Under the pieces are notes generated by a model that did no database searches, was not told the origin of the DNA, and worked only from the letters and a program-made list of their open reading frames with translations. Positions 34,895-43,639 of a DNA stretch of 64,000 nucleotides are shown here, in pieces (the stretch's first letter is position 1; each line of letters starts with the position of its first letter). Made by a program: the position numbers and the translations under genes. Source of the stretch: Halosimplex rubrum (GTDB lineage: Archaea; Halobacteriota; Halobacteria; Halobacteriales; Haloarculaceae); NCBI RefSeq assembly GCF_013415885.1, contig NZ_CP058910.1:2108001-2172000 (forward strand). The letters run 5' to 3'.

Positions 34895-35833
34895 TTAGAG
34901 GTTATTCAGGTAATCCCGTCGTTGCTCCATCTTTTCGCGCTTTGTCCGTCGGTCGTAGTGCTGTTCTAATACGACTTTCGAGACATTCGCTCCGTCTGAA
35001 ACGGTGTTTTCGGGTATCTGGCTGTTGAGCGAGTGCGTGATGCTCCCACGACGAATCGCGTGCGGGCTCACACTCGACGGACAGCTGAACGCGGCGTCCC
35101 GATCAGTCGCTTCACAGTCTTCTGAATCGCGGTCGTGTGGACACTCGGCACCGTATTCGCATGGTCGAGTCGCCCGATAACAATACCCGCGTAGCGTCGT
35201 CCGGTGTGCTCGACCCTGGTGCGACGCGAGTAGCGGCTTTCGTCTCTGGTCATCCGTTACGTCCGGACGCTTGTCGACGATCCAGTCATTCAGGAGTTCA
35301 CAGAGCTGATCAGACAGCGCCACGAGTCGCTCTCCGTCCTCCTTGTTCTTGATCGCTGTTCCCTGGTCTGGACGATGACGGACATCGAGGTACTGCTCGT
35401 CTGGGTCGTAGTCGTCGACGTCCAACGCGTGCGCGGCTCCGACACGCATCATCGTGTGCCACAGTACGGCGATTGTGACGTGCCCCAACGTCGCGTACTG
35501 GTACTTTTCGAGGTGAGCCAGTACGTTCGTAGCCTGATCCGAATCAAGCATGACGTCCCGAGTGTTCTGCTCCGGCGTCAGTGACGGGGATCGGACCTTG
35601 GTGCTCAAGTCCTGGTCAACTCCATCCACCTGCTCTAACCATCTGACGAAGACTCGCAGGGTGTCCATCTGCGTCTTCTCCGAGGCGAGTGAGAGGTCGC
35701 CTTCGTCGCGTCGCCACAGTCGGTAGCGGTGAAGTTGGCGACCGGTGAACTCGTCGAGATTCCCGATACTCTGTTCGTCGCACCAGCGAACGAAGTTCAG
35801 CGCCCATCCGAACCGCTTCGGCGTGTCGTTCAT
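34895..35833 (-). CDS. Tyrosine recombinase (integrase), altered N-terminus
   Basis: 312 residues from the ATG of MNDTPKRFGW (a longer frame begins at 35896 but reads into foreign sequence). SAM-like core-binding domain ~5-90 (NFVRWCDEQSIGNLDEFTGRQLHRYRLWRRDEGD), catalytic domain with Arg in HTMMRVGAAHALDVDD, HAIRRGSITH (HxxR) and the nucleophile Tyr in EQHYDRR. The insertion with CPHDRDSEDCEAT is typical of haloarchaeal phage-type integrases. The family normally has ~20-30 further N-terminal residues; here the gene runs into the truncated TMEM175-like gene, so the 5' end is probably lost or replaced. Confidence 0.85.
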   Translation of the reverse strand: MNDTPKRFGWALNFVRWCDEQSIGNLDEFTGRQLHRYRLWRRDEGDLSLASEKTQMDTLRVFVRWLEQVDGVDQDLSTKVRSPSLTPEQNTRDVMLDSDQATNVLAHLEKYQYATLGHVTIAVLWHTMMRVGAAHALDVDDYDPDEQYLDVRHRPDQGTAIKNKEDGERLVALSDQLCELLNDWIVDKRPDVTDDQRRKPLLASHQGRAHRTTLRGYCYRATRPCEYGAECPHDRDSEDCEATDRDAAFSCPSSVSPHAIRRGSITHSLNSQIPENTVSDGANVSKVVLEQHYDRRTKREKMEQRRDYLNNL

Positions 35834-35840
35834 CGCCGGG

Positions 35841-36110
35841 GTGCTGGCGCTCACCGGCTGTAGCCTCGCACTGCTCTGGGTGTACGCCTCGCGCAAGCGC
35901 CTGCTCCAGACGGGGCTGGCCTCGCGCGCCGTGAGGTTTCAGGCGGCCCGGTTTCTCGTCGCGCCGCTGGTGTTCGGTCTCTCGATCGGTGTCGCCGCGC
36001 TGAACGCGAGGGCGGCGATGCTCACCTGGCTGTTGCTCGTCCCGATAAACGTCACCCTGCACTCGCGGCTGGCCGAGAGCGTCGAATCGGAGGCCCCGGA
36101 GAGCGGGTGA
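35841..36110 (+). pseudogene. 3' fragment of a TMEM175/DUF1211-like membrane protein
   Basis: About 90 residues: VLALTGCSLALLWVYASRKRLL, then FLVAPLVFGLSIGVAALNARAAMLTWLLLVPINVTLH, the end of a protein with the layout of TMEM175-type potassium channels (last helices of the second repeat). The frame continues upstream only through antisense integrase sequence, so the N-terminal half is gone. Composition returns here to the high GC of the chromosome. Family assignment is by pattern and moderately sure. Confidence 0.6.
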
Positions 36111-36132
36111 CCCGCGGCCGGAACCACCCGAT

Positions 36133-36139
36133 GTTTAAC
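36133..36139 (+). promoter_or_regulatory. TATA-like box of the third histidine kinase
   Basis: GTTTAAC about 28 nt before the ATG at 36164, leaderless spacing. Confidence 0.6.
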
Positions 36140-36163
36140 CCCGTTCGGACGAAGTATCGACCG

Positions 36164-37999
36164 ATGAGTACGGGCAAGCAGTCGGCGCGGGTCCTCCTCG
36201 TCAACGACTCGTCGTCGGCGGCGGAGATCGGTGGTCGACTGGCCGAACGGGTCGAGACCGTCGAGACGGTAGCGACAGTGGACGAGGTGCAGGACTCGCT
36301 GACCGACGAGCGGTTCGACTGTGTGGTCTCGGAGTGGGAACTATTCGGACGAAACGGGATCGACCTGTTGACCGCCGTCAGGGAGACCCAGCCCGCAGTG
36401 CCGGTGGTCCTGTACGCACGAGCGGGGAGCGAGGCGACGGCGAGCGAGGTGGTCGCCGTCGGCGCGACCGGCTCCGCCCCGGAGGCGGACGGGACCGACC
36501 CCCGCGAGGGGCTCGCGGCTCGGATCGAGGGCGCGATCGACGCGTCCCGTTCGGGGCGTTCGGCGGCGGCCCGCGACGAGTTACACCTCTACGAACAGAT
36601 CCTCGTGGGGATGCAGGAGGGGGCGTGTCTGTACGACCGGGACGGCCGGTTCAGGGTCGTCAACGACTACCTGGCCGAGCTCTACGGGACGACCCAGGAG
36701 GAGCTGAAGGGGCGACAGAGCGAACTGATCGAAGCGGTCCGTGAGGGAGGGTCAGGCGACCGGTATCGTGAGCTCCTCGACGGTGAGCGCGACGTGGTTC
36801 GGGGCGAGACGGAGATCGAGATGCCCGGAGCGGGTTGGATAGTCGTGGACTACCAGCTCAGTCCGTTGCGAGTCGAGGGACGGATCGAAGGGGTCGTCGG
36901 CGTCGCGGAGGATATCACGGGCCAGCGGGCGCGCGAGCGGCAACTGGAGCGCGCTCGCGAGGAACACCAGGAGCTGATCGACGGGATGAACGACACCGCG
37001 TGGGTCATCAGCATCGACGGGGAGTTCCTGGCGGTGAACGACACGGCCGTCGAGACGCTGGGATACTCGCGGGCGGAGCTGCTCGATATGCGGCCCCACG
37101 ATATCGACGCGCACCTCGACGACGAGGAGATAACGGCGCTGATCGACGATATGCCCGACGACGAGCGACAGGTGTTCGAGACGGTCCACCGGACGAGAGA
37201 CGGCGACGAAATCCCCGTCGAGATCAGCTCAAGCCTGATACCGTATCACGGCGACCCGGCGGTACTGAGCGTCGCGCGCGACATCACCGAACGCAAGCGC
37301 TACGAGCGGGAGCTACGCGAGCAGAACGACCTCCTCGAACAGCAGCGCGACGAGCTGGACGTGCTGAACCAGGTGCTCCGCCACGACTTCAGGAACGACC
37401 TGCAACTCGTGACCGCCTACACGGAGCTGCTGGCCGAGCGCGTCGAGGGGGAAGAGGCGGAGTACGTCGAGACGATCCGCGAACGGGCGAACAACGCGGT
37501 CGAGCTAACGCGGACGGCGCGGGACACGGCCGAGATGATGCAAACCCGTGAGGTCGACGACAAACGGGTCGCGCTTCGGCCCGTCCTCGAAGGCGAGATC
37601 GCCGACCTGCAGGAGATGTATCCCGGGGCGATCATCACCGTGGAATCCCCACCGCCCGCCGTCTCGGTCCGGGCCAACGAGATGCTCGGATCCGTGTTCA
37701 GGAACCTCCTGACGAACGCGATCCAGCACAACGACGCGGCCGTGCCCGAGGTGACCGTCTCCGCGACGGGCCGCGAGGGGTACGTGGCCGTCCGGGTGGC
37801 CGACAACGGGCCCGGCGTGGCCGACGAGCAGAAGTCGCAGATCTTCGGGAAGGGTGAGAAGGGACTCGACAGTCCCGGAACCGGGCTCGGGCTCCACCTC
37901 GTTCGGACGCTCGTCGAGAGCTACGGCGGACGCGTTCGCGTGGCGGACAACGACCCCGAGGGCGCCGTCTTCACCGTCGAACTCCCGAAGGCCGAGTAG
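36164..37999 (+). CDS. Two-PAS histidine kinase with pseudo-receiver
   Basis: 611 residues starting at MSTGKQSARV. Receiver-like ~8-120, in which the phosphoacceptor position reads FDCVVSEWELFGRNG: Glu replaces Asp, which could mimic permanent phosphorylation. PAS1 ~140-255, PAS2 ~270-385 (GEFLAVNDTAVETLGYSRAEL), HisKA with LNQVLRHDFRNDL, HATPase with FRNLLTNAIQHND, DNGPGV and GTGLGLHLV. Soluble. High GC and typical codon use show it belongs to the host chromosome although it resembles the island kinases. No regulator gene adjoins. Confidence 0.93.
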   Translation: MSTGKQSARVLLVNDSSSAAEIGGRLAERVETVETVATVDEVQDSLTDERFDCVVSEWELFGRNGIDLLTAVRETQPAVPVVLYARAGSEATASEVVAVGATGSAPEADGTDPREGLAARIEGAIDASRSGRSAAARDELHLYEQILVGMQEGACLYDRDGRFRVVNDYLAELYGTTQEELKGRQSELIEAVREGGSGDRYRELLDGERDVVRGETEIEMPGAGWIVVDYQLSPLRVEGRIEGVVGVAEDITGQRARERQLERAREEHQELIDGMNDTAWVISIDGEFLAVNDTAVETLGYSRAELLDMRPHDIDAHLDDEEITALIDDMPDDERQVFETVHRTRDGDEIPVEISSSLIPYHGDPAVLSVARDITERKRYERELREQNDLLEQQRDELDVLNQVLRHDFRNDLQLVTAYTELLAERVEGEEAEYVETIRERANNAVELTRTARDTAEMMQTREVDDKRVALRPVLEGEIADLQEMYPGAIITVESPPPAVSVRANEMLGSVFRNLLTNAIQHNDAAVPEVTVSATGREGYVAVRVADNGPGVADEQKSQIFGKGEKGLDSPGTGLGLHLVRTLVESYGGRVRVADNDPEGAVFTVELPKAE

Positions 38000-38019
38000 T
38001 CGGCCGTGTCGGGAACCGC

Positions 38020-39102
38020 TCACGCCTCACGTCGCTCCCGGACCAGTTCGTCGGCCGTCCGGATGGCGTCGGCCACGCGCCGGGGTGAGGCGTCGACGGG
38101 CTCTAGGTCCATCCCGTGCTCGCAGGCGCGGTCACCGACGGCCCCGATATCGCCGTCTTCGACGCCCAGTTCGTCCAGTGTCACGTCGAGGCCGATGGCG
38201 AACAGACAGTCGAGGACCTCCGAGACGGTCGCGGGGTCGGCGTCGCGGGCGAGCAGCTCCGCGACGGTGCCGAAGCCGACGAGGAGGCCGTGGGGCTCGC
38301 GAACGCCGACGTTGGTGAGGCCGATCTGGACGGCGTGGGCGCCGGCGGTGCCGCCGCTCTCGAAGCCCAGTCCGGAGAGGAGGGTGTTGGCCTCGACGAC
38401 GCGCTCGACGGCGGGGGTCACGGCGTCGCGGCGGACGGCGGCCAGCGCGTCGGGACCGTACTCGCGGACGCGGCGGTACGCCTCCTCGGCGAGCGCCCGG
38501 GCGGCGAAACTCGATTCCCCGTCTGCGTCGGTGAGACCGCCGGTGGCGGCGACGGCCTCGGCCTCGAATCGTGTGGCGACGGCGTCGCCCATGCCGTAGG
38601 CGAGGAAGCGAGCGGGCGCCGCGGCGACGACGGCGGTGTCGACGAGGACGAGTTCGGGGTTGCGGTCGCGGTAGCGGACCTCGCGGAAGTTTCCGGCGTC
38701 GTCGTAGACGACGGCGACGGTGCTCGTGGGCGCGTCGGTGCTGGCGATGGTGGGGACGACCGCCATGGTCGCGTCGATGCGGTCGGCGACGGCGGTCGCG
38801 ACATCCATCGCGACGCCCCCGCCGACGCCGACGACCAGGTCCGCGCCGGCCGCCGCGGCGTCGTCGACGTGGTCGTCGAGGGCGGGATCGGTACAGCGAT
38901 CGACGCCCGGGGCGGTGTGGACCACGTCGATCCCGGCGTCGGCGAGCCCCGTCGAGACGGCGTCGCCGGCGGTCGCGAGCGCGGTGTCGCCGCCGAGGAC
39001 GAACGCGCGTTCGGCGTCGAGGCGGTCGAACTCGGCGCCCGCGTCGTCGAGGGCGCCGGCGCCCTGGACGTAGGCGCGGGGAGAGACGAAGCGTCGGTGC
39101 AT
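38020..39102 (-). CDS. gldA: Glycerol dehydrogenase-like iron/zinc alcohol dehydrogenase
   Basis: 360 residues. VGVGGGVAMDVATAVAD is the NAD-binding GGG loop; PTIASTDAPTSTVAVVYDD is characteristic of glycerol dehydrogenase and supplies the metal-binding Asp; FESGGTAGAHAVQIGL and VREPHGLLVGFGTV hold the two His ligands. It oxidises glycerol to dihydroxyacetone with NAD. Glycerol is abundant where Dunaliella grows in brines. CTTTAGC (minus strand ~29 nt upstream) is a likely TATA box. sn-Glycerol-1-phosphate dehydrogenase is a related alternative but lacks the STDAP motif. Confidence 0.87.
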   Translation of the reverse strand: MHRRFVSPRAYVQGAGALDDAGAEFDRLDAERAFVLGGDTALATAGDAVSTGLADAGIDVVHTAPGVDRCTDPALDDHVDDAAAAGADLVVGVGGGVAMDVATAVADRIDATMAVVPTIASTDAPTSTVAVVYDDAGNFREVRYRDRNPELVLVDTAVVAAAPARFLAYGMGDAVATRFEAEAVAATGGLTDADGESSFAARALAEEAYRRVREYGPDALAAVRRDAVTPAVERVVEANTLLSGLGFESGGTAGAHAVQIGLTNVGVREPHGLLVGFGTVAELLARDADPATVSEVLDCLFAIGLDVTLDELGVEDGDIGAVGDRACEHGMDLEPVDASPRRVADAIRTADELVRERREA

Positions 39103-39233
39103 GGGCGGCGGTGGGACGGGGAGGGGCTAAAGCGTTCGGTCGGGCCGTCGCGACCGGAACGAGTCGGGCGCGACGAGCCGGCGAGTTCCTCGGTCGCGCG
39201 AACGCTTATCGGGGTCACGGCCGACACGCAACC

Positions 39234-40214
39234 ATGACCGAATCGGACCGGATCGTCGTGTTGAACCAGCCCGCACACGGGGTCCCGGCGAGCGAGTACG
39301 CCGCGGAGCTCCGGTCGCGGCTCCCGAGTTACCACGTCAAGCTCCCGCGGACGGAGGGTGAAACCCGCGAGACGATCGGCACGGCCCGGGTCGTCACCGG
39401 GATGCACATGGACGAGGAGCTGCTCGCGCGCGCCGACGACCTCGCACTGTTCGCCGGCGGCTCGGCGGGGGTCGGCCACCTGCCGCTCGACGCCTTCCGC
39501 GAGCGCGGCGTCGCCGTCACGAACGCCTCGGGCGTCCACGGCCCGAACATCGCAGAGCAGGTGATCGGGTGGCTGCTCGGCTTCGCCAGACGGCTCGACG
39601 AGGGGTGGCGCCGCGAACGGGAGCACACCTGGCAGCACTTCCGCGGCGGCGAGTTCCAGGGGTCGACGGTGACGGTCGTCGGCATGGGCGCCATCGGCGA
39701 GGCGGTCGTCGAGCGGTTGGCGGGGTTCAGCGTCGAGACGATCGGCGCCCGCTACAGCCCGGAGAAGGGCGGCCCGACCGACGAGGTCGTCGGGTTCACC
39801 GACCGGGAGGCGTTTCAGGGGGCGCTGTCGCGCTCGGAGTACGTCGTCGTCGCGGCGCCGCTGACCGACGAGACGCGGGGGCTCGTCGGCGACGGCGAGC
39901 TGTCGGCGATGCCGACCGAGGCCGTCCTCGTCAACGTCGGTCGGGGGCCGATCGTCGACACCGAGGCGCTGGTCGACGCGATCCGCGGGAACAAGCTGGG
40001 CGGCGCGGCGCTGGACGTGACCGACCCGGAGCCGCTGCCCGCGGACCATCCGCTCTGGGAGTTCGACAACGTCCGGATCACGCCGCACAACGCCGGCTCG
40101 ACGCCGAAGTACTGGGAGCGCCTGGCGGACATCCTGACCGAGAACGTCGAGCGGATCGACGACGGACAGTCCGACGACCTCCGGAACCAGGTCGTCGTGC
40201 CGGGCGGGGAGTGA
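39234..40214 (+). CDS. D-2-hydroxyacid dehydrogenase
   Basis: 326 residues starting at MTESDRIVVL; CTTATC 27 nt upstream supports it. NAD-binding VGMGAIGEAVVERLAGF (GxGxxG), and the catalytic trio: Arg in VNVGRGPIVDTEAL, Glu in DVTDPEPLPADHPLW and His in ITPHNAGST. These fit a 2-hydroxyacid dehydrogenase of the glyoxylate/hydroxypyruvate reductase type. Substrate uncertain. Divergent from gldA, so a link with glycerol-derived C3 metabolism is possible but not shown. Confidence 0.9.
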   Translation: MTESDRIVVLNQPAHGVPASEYAAELRSRLPSYHVKLPRTEGETRETIGTARVVTGMHMDEELLARADDLALFAGGSAGVGHLPLDAFRERGVAVTNASGVHGPNIAEQVIGWLLGFARRLDEGWRREREHTWQHFRGGEFQGSTVTVVGMGAIGEAVVERLAGFSVETIGARYSPEKGGPTDEVVGFTDREAFQGALSRSEYVVVAAPLTDETRGLVGDGELSAMPTEAVLVNVGRGPIVDTEALVDAIRGNKLGGAALDVTDPEPLPADHPLWEFDNVRITPHNAGSTPKYWERLADILTENVERIDDGQSDDLRNQVVVPGGE

Positions 40215-40296
40215 CGGGGTGGTGGGCGCGATTCGCGTTCGCACGAGTCGCGCATACCACCAGCAGCATTTTTCCCGTACGGTCCCTGGCACGGGT

Positions 40297-41631
40297 ATGA
40301 CTGACGGCGACGAGTCGCGGCTGCATCCGAACCGCGAGCGGCGGGACGGCGGGGCCGGGGACGGTCGAGCCCCGGACCGGGAGCCGGGCGACGACCGGGC
40401 GAACGTCTCCCGCCGGGGGCTGCTCGCGGGCTCGGCGACCGCCGGCGCGGCGCTGGCGGGGTGTTCGAGCGGTCCCGGCGACGGAACCGACACCGGAACG
40501 GCAACCGGGAGCGAGCGCGCCGGCGGCGACACCGTCGTCGTCTTCAACACGGGCGACGCGACGGTGAGCCTGGTCGACCCCACGACCGACGAGGTGGTCG
40601 ACACCCAGCACGTCGGGCTCTCCTCGTCGTTCCCGTCGAACCAGTACGCGCCCGACCTGACCACCGCTGCCGAGGACCCGCTGTGGCTCAACGTCGGGCG
40701 GGGCGTCCGCGCGGTCGCGGCGGGGTCGCTGTCAGAGGTGGCCCGCATCGAGACCGGCTCGGGGTCGAACTGGCAGGAGCTGACGCCCGACGGGGCGGGC
40801 GTCGTCGTCAGCGCCCGCGAACCCGCCCACCGGAACCTTCTGGTCGACGCCGACCGCGACTCGGGGACCTTCGGCGAGGTGGTCGCCGAGATCGACCGGA
40901 CCGACGAGGGCGGTCGCGGCGACCGGGAGGGACCGGGGCCCTGCGACGTGACCGTTCACCCCGACGGTGCGTTCGCCTACGTTCCCGATCTCTTCGGGGA
41001 CACCCTGACCGTCCTCCGGCTGGACCCGTTCGCGATCGAACGGCAGGTGGACGTGCCGGCTGCGACGGACGACGACGCCTCGGCGCCGTGGATGGGGACG
41101 GTCGCACCGAACGGCGACCGCCTGATCGTCGAGCATCGGACGGGTACCGAGAGCGTCTGGGACACAAGCGACCCGGCGAGCCCCGAACTGCTGGCGCAGT
41201 TGACGCCCGACGCCGACGGACTCGGGGAGGGCGCACTCACCAGCGAGGTCGGGCCGGAATCGCGTTACGGCTACGTGTTCACGCCGGGGACGGACGACGT
41301 GTCCGTCGTCGACATCGAGGGTCGGGAGGTGTCCGGCCGCATCGACCTCGGCGGGTCGGCGTTCGCGGGGACGTGGGATCCCGCTCGCGAGAAGTTGTAC
41401 GTCCCGGTCCAGACGAACGACGAGGTGGCGGTGATCGACGCCGACTCGCGCGAACTGGTCGAGCGGATCCCCGTGGGCTCGTCGCCCTACGGCGCGACGG
41501 CGGCCCGCGTCCGCCCCGAACCCGACGGATCGGCGAGCCTGCTCGCGGCGATGGCCGCGGTCGGCCTGGACGTGGGCGAGGCAGACACCACCTACTGCAT
41601 CGGCAACTGCGCCTGCGGCCACCGGCTCTGA
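40297..41631 (+). CDS. Tat-exported lipoprotein with YVTN-type beta-propeller
   Basis: 444 residues. Residues ~38-58 SRRGLLAGSATAGAALAGC are a Tat signal ending in a lipobox Cys, so the protein is exported folded and lipid-anchored. The rest is a seven-bladed-type beta-propeller with YVTN/SMP-30-like repeats (VVVFNTGDATVSLVDPTTDEVVDT; PDGAFAYVPDLFGDTLTVLRLD; YVPVQTNDEVAVIDADSRELVERIPVG). The C-terminus ends in YCIGNCACGHRL, a compact Cys cluster of unknown use (metal or disulfide). Substrate unknown. Confidence 0.85.
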   Translation: MTDGDESRLHPNRERRDGGAGDGRAPDREPGDDRANVSRRGLLAGSATAGAALAGCSSGPGDGTDTGTATGSERAGGDTVVVFNTGDATVSLVDPTTDEVVDTQHVGLSSSFPSNQYAPDLTTAAEDPLWLNVGRGVRAVAAGSLSEVARIETGSGSNWQELTPDGAGVVVSAREPAHRNLLVDADRDSGTFGEVVAEIDRTDEGGRGDREGPGPCDVTVHPDGAFAYVPDLFGDTLTVLRLDPFAIERQVDVPAATDDDASAPWMGTVAPNGDRLIVEHRTGTESVWDTSDPASPELLAQLTPDADGLGEGALTSEVGPESRYGYVFTPGTDDVSVVDIEGREVSGRIDLGGSAFAGTWDPAREKLYVPVQTNDEVAVIDADSRELVERIPVGSSPYGATAARVRPEPDGSASLLAAMAAVGLDVGEADTTYCIGNCACGHRL

Positions 41632-41656
41632 CCGCCGGGGGCCGAGCGGGTCGATC

Positions 41657-42202
41657 TCAGTGGACGGTGACCTCGCCGTCCTCGACGGTGATGTCGAGCA
41701 GGCTGGTCGCCTCGTAGTCGGTCCCGTCGAGGGCGCTCTCGCCGACCTTGTTGAGGACGACGACGATGTCGGCCACGTCGGCGCCGATGTCGTCGAGTGC
41801 TTCGGTGATCGCCGCGAGCGTGCCCCCGGTCGACAGCAGGTCGTCGACGATCAGGACCCGGTCGCCGTCCTCGATGTCGTTGATGTACATCTCCGAGGAG
41901 GAGTAGCCCGTCGACTTCTCCAGGGAGACCTCCTCGGGGAGCCCGTACTCGCGCTTTCTGATGACGACGAGCGGGATGTCGGTCTGCAGCGACAGCGCGG
42001 TGGCGACGTGGATCCCCATCGCCTCGGGCGCGACGATCTTGTCCACGTCCAGATCCGCGTTGCGGACGATGCCGACGACGACCTCGCGGAGGAGTGCGGG
42101 GTCTAACATCGGGACGCCGTTGCTGATGGGGTGGACGAGGTACTCGTAGCCGTCCTTGTCGATGATAGGTGCCTCGTGCAGCGACGCGCGGAGCCGTTCC
42201 AT
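41657..42202 (-). CDS. hpt: Hypoxanthine/adenine-type purine phosphoribosyltransferase
   Basis: 181 residues of the type I PRTase fold. [17 protein letters not shown] is the PRPP-binding loop and [15 protein letters not shown] an upstream substrate loop, as in archaeal HPRT, which salvages free purine bases to nucleotides using PRPP. It lies between a beta-propeller gene and the minus-strand BMP gene of a nucleoside importer, giving a salvage neighbourhood. Confidence 0.9.
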   Translation of the reverse strand: MERLRASLHEAPIIDKDGYEYLVHPISNGVPMLDPALLREVVVGIVRNADLDVDKIVAPEAMGIHVATALSLQTDIPLVVIRKREYGLPEEVSLEKSTGYSSSEMYINDIEDGDRVLIVDDLLSTGGTLAAITEALDDIGADVADIVVVLNKVGESALDGTDYEATSLLDITVEDGEVTVH

Positions 42203-42296
42203 GCCTGGCGGTATCCGAGCGACGGGAAAAAGCTCCTCATTCGCCGGTCGCGGCCGTCGGTCGGTCGAGCCGCGAAACCGGGCGGGTCGAGCCGCG

Positions 42297-43397
42297 TTAC
42301 TCCGGCACGGAGCCCTCGACGCCCTCGACGTAGCTGCCCATGTCCTGAAACAGCGTCGTGTCGTCGGCGTCGGCGAACTTGCTGTCGGCCCACACGTCCA
42401 CGTCGCCGCTCTCGATGGCCGAGTGGGTCTCGTCGACGCTCGACTTCACGTCGTCGGGCACCTCCGGCCCCCACTCCGAGAGGCCGATGATGTCGGAATC
42501 GAGGCCCTCGAAGTAGAAGTCCGACTCCCACGACCCGTCGTGGACGGCTTCGAGGGTGGGGGCGTAGAACTCCTCCCAGTTCCAGATCGGGGAGGTGATG
42601 TAGTTATCGCCGCCCTGTTCGAGCATCGGCGCGTCGTAGCCGGTCGCCCAGATATCCGCGTCGGCGGCGGCCTGGACGGCCGCGGCGGAGTCCTGGTGCT
42701 GGGCCATCACGTCGACGCCCTGGTCGATGAGCGCGTTGGCCGCCTCCTGCTCCGTCGGCGGGTCGTACCACGTGTTCGTCCAGCGCACCTTCGTCGTCGC
42801 CTCGGGGTTGACCGAGCGCGCCCCGAGCGTGAAGGCGTTGATGCCGCGGACGACCTCGGAGATGGGCAGGGCCGCGACGTAGCCCAGCGAGTTCGCCTCG
42901 GTGAGCATCCCCGCGGCGATGCCGGCCAGATAACGCGCCTGGTACATCCGGCCGAAGTACCGGCCCATGTTCTCGCGGGTCTGGTACCCCGCGCAGTGCT
43001 CGAAGAGGGTGTCGGGGTTCTCCTCGGCGACCGACATCATCGTGTCCATGTAGCCGAAGGTGTTGCCGAAGACGATGTCGTAGCCGTCCTGGACGTACTG
43101 TTCGAAGACGGTCCGCGAGTCGGCCGGTGCGACGGCCTCGGTGTGGCCCGTCTCCAGCCAGTCGTACTGCTCGACGACGGCCTGACGGCCCTGGTCGTGC
43201 GCCCACGACCAGCCCTGGTCGCCCACTTCGGAGTTGTAGACGAACGCGGCGCGGACGGTGTCGCTCCCGTCCGTCCCGCTCCCGCCGTCACCGCTGGTGG
43301 CCGTGCCGTCGCCGCCCGACGAACAGCCCGCCAGTCCGGTCGCGCCCGCGAGTCCCAGTGCCTTGATCGCCCGTCGTCGTGTGATGTCTGTCGCCAT
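42297..43397 (-). CDS. BMP-family ABC transporter substrate-binding lipoprotein (nucleoside type)
   Basis: 366 residues. Tat-type N-terminus [20 protein letters not shown] with lipobox; a Gly/Ser/Asp-rich spacer follows. [30 protein letters not shown] and [10 protein letters not shown] are signatures of the Bmp/Med family, binding proteins for nucleosides or related compounds. It is transcribed away from the ATPase and two permeases at 43.6-47.6 kb, with 242 nt of shared promoter region. The ligand is inferred. Confidence 0.92.
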   Translation of the reverse strand: MATDITRRRAIKALGLAGATGLAGCSSGGDGTATSGDGGSGTDGSDTVRAAFVYNSEVGDQGWSWAHDQGRQAVVEQYDWLETGHTEAVAPADSRTVFEQYVQDGYDIVFGNTFGYMDTMMSVAEENPDTLFEHCAGYQTRENMGRYFGRMYQARYLAGIAAGMLTEANSLGYVAALPISEVVRGINAFTLGARSVNPEATTKVRWTNTWYDPPTEQEAANALIDQGVDVMAQHQDSAAAVQAAADADIWATGYDAPMLEQGGDNYITSPIWNWEEFYAPTLEAVHDGSWESDFYFEGLDSDIIGLSEWGPEVPDDVKSSVDETHSAIESGDVDVWADSKFADADDTTLFQDMGSYVEGVEGSVPE

Positions 43398-43639
43398 TGT
43401 GTGTCCCGTGACTGTCGCCGCCGGCTCGCGACCCGCCGACCGAGCCCGGCCGACCGCTCCTGTCCGATACGGATCGGTCGGAATTGATAAGGTTGCCTAT
43501 CGCGGACTGAGTACGCCTATTAGGACTACGGAGACCCTTTAGGGCCGGCCGCCTGCGAGTCCCTACCCCGCGAACTCCTCCCACGGCGGCCGCCGCGGAA
43601 CGGTATATTCAAGGACGTTCGAAGCCGTCCGGTATCGTA
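43398..43639. promoter_or_regulatory. Divergent promoter region of the nucleoside importer
   Basis: 242 bp between the binding-protein gene and the ATPase gene. AT-rich patches TTGATAAGG (~43477), CCTATTAGG (~43514) and CTTTAGGG (~43536) are candidate TATA elements, and GGTATATTC at ~43602-43610 lies about 32 nt before the ATPase ATG. Confidence 0.4.
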
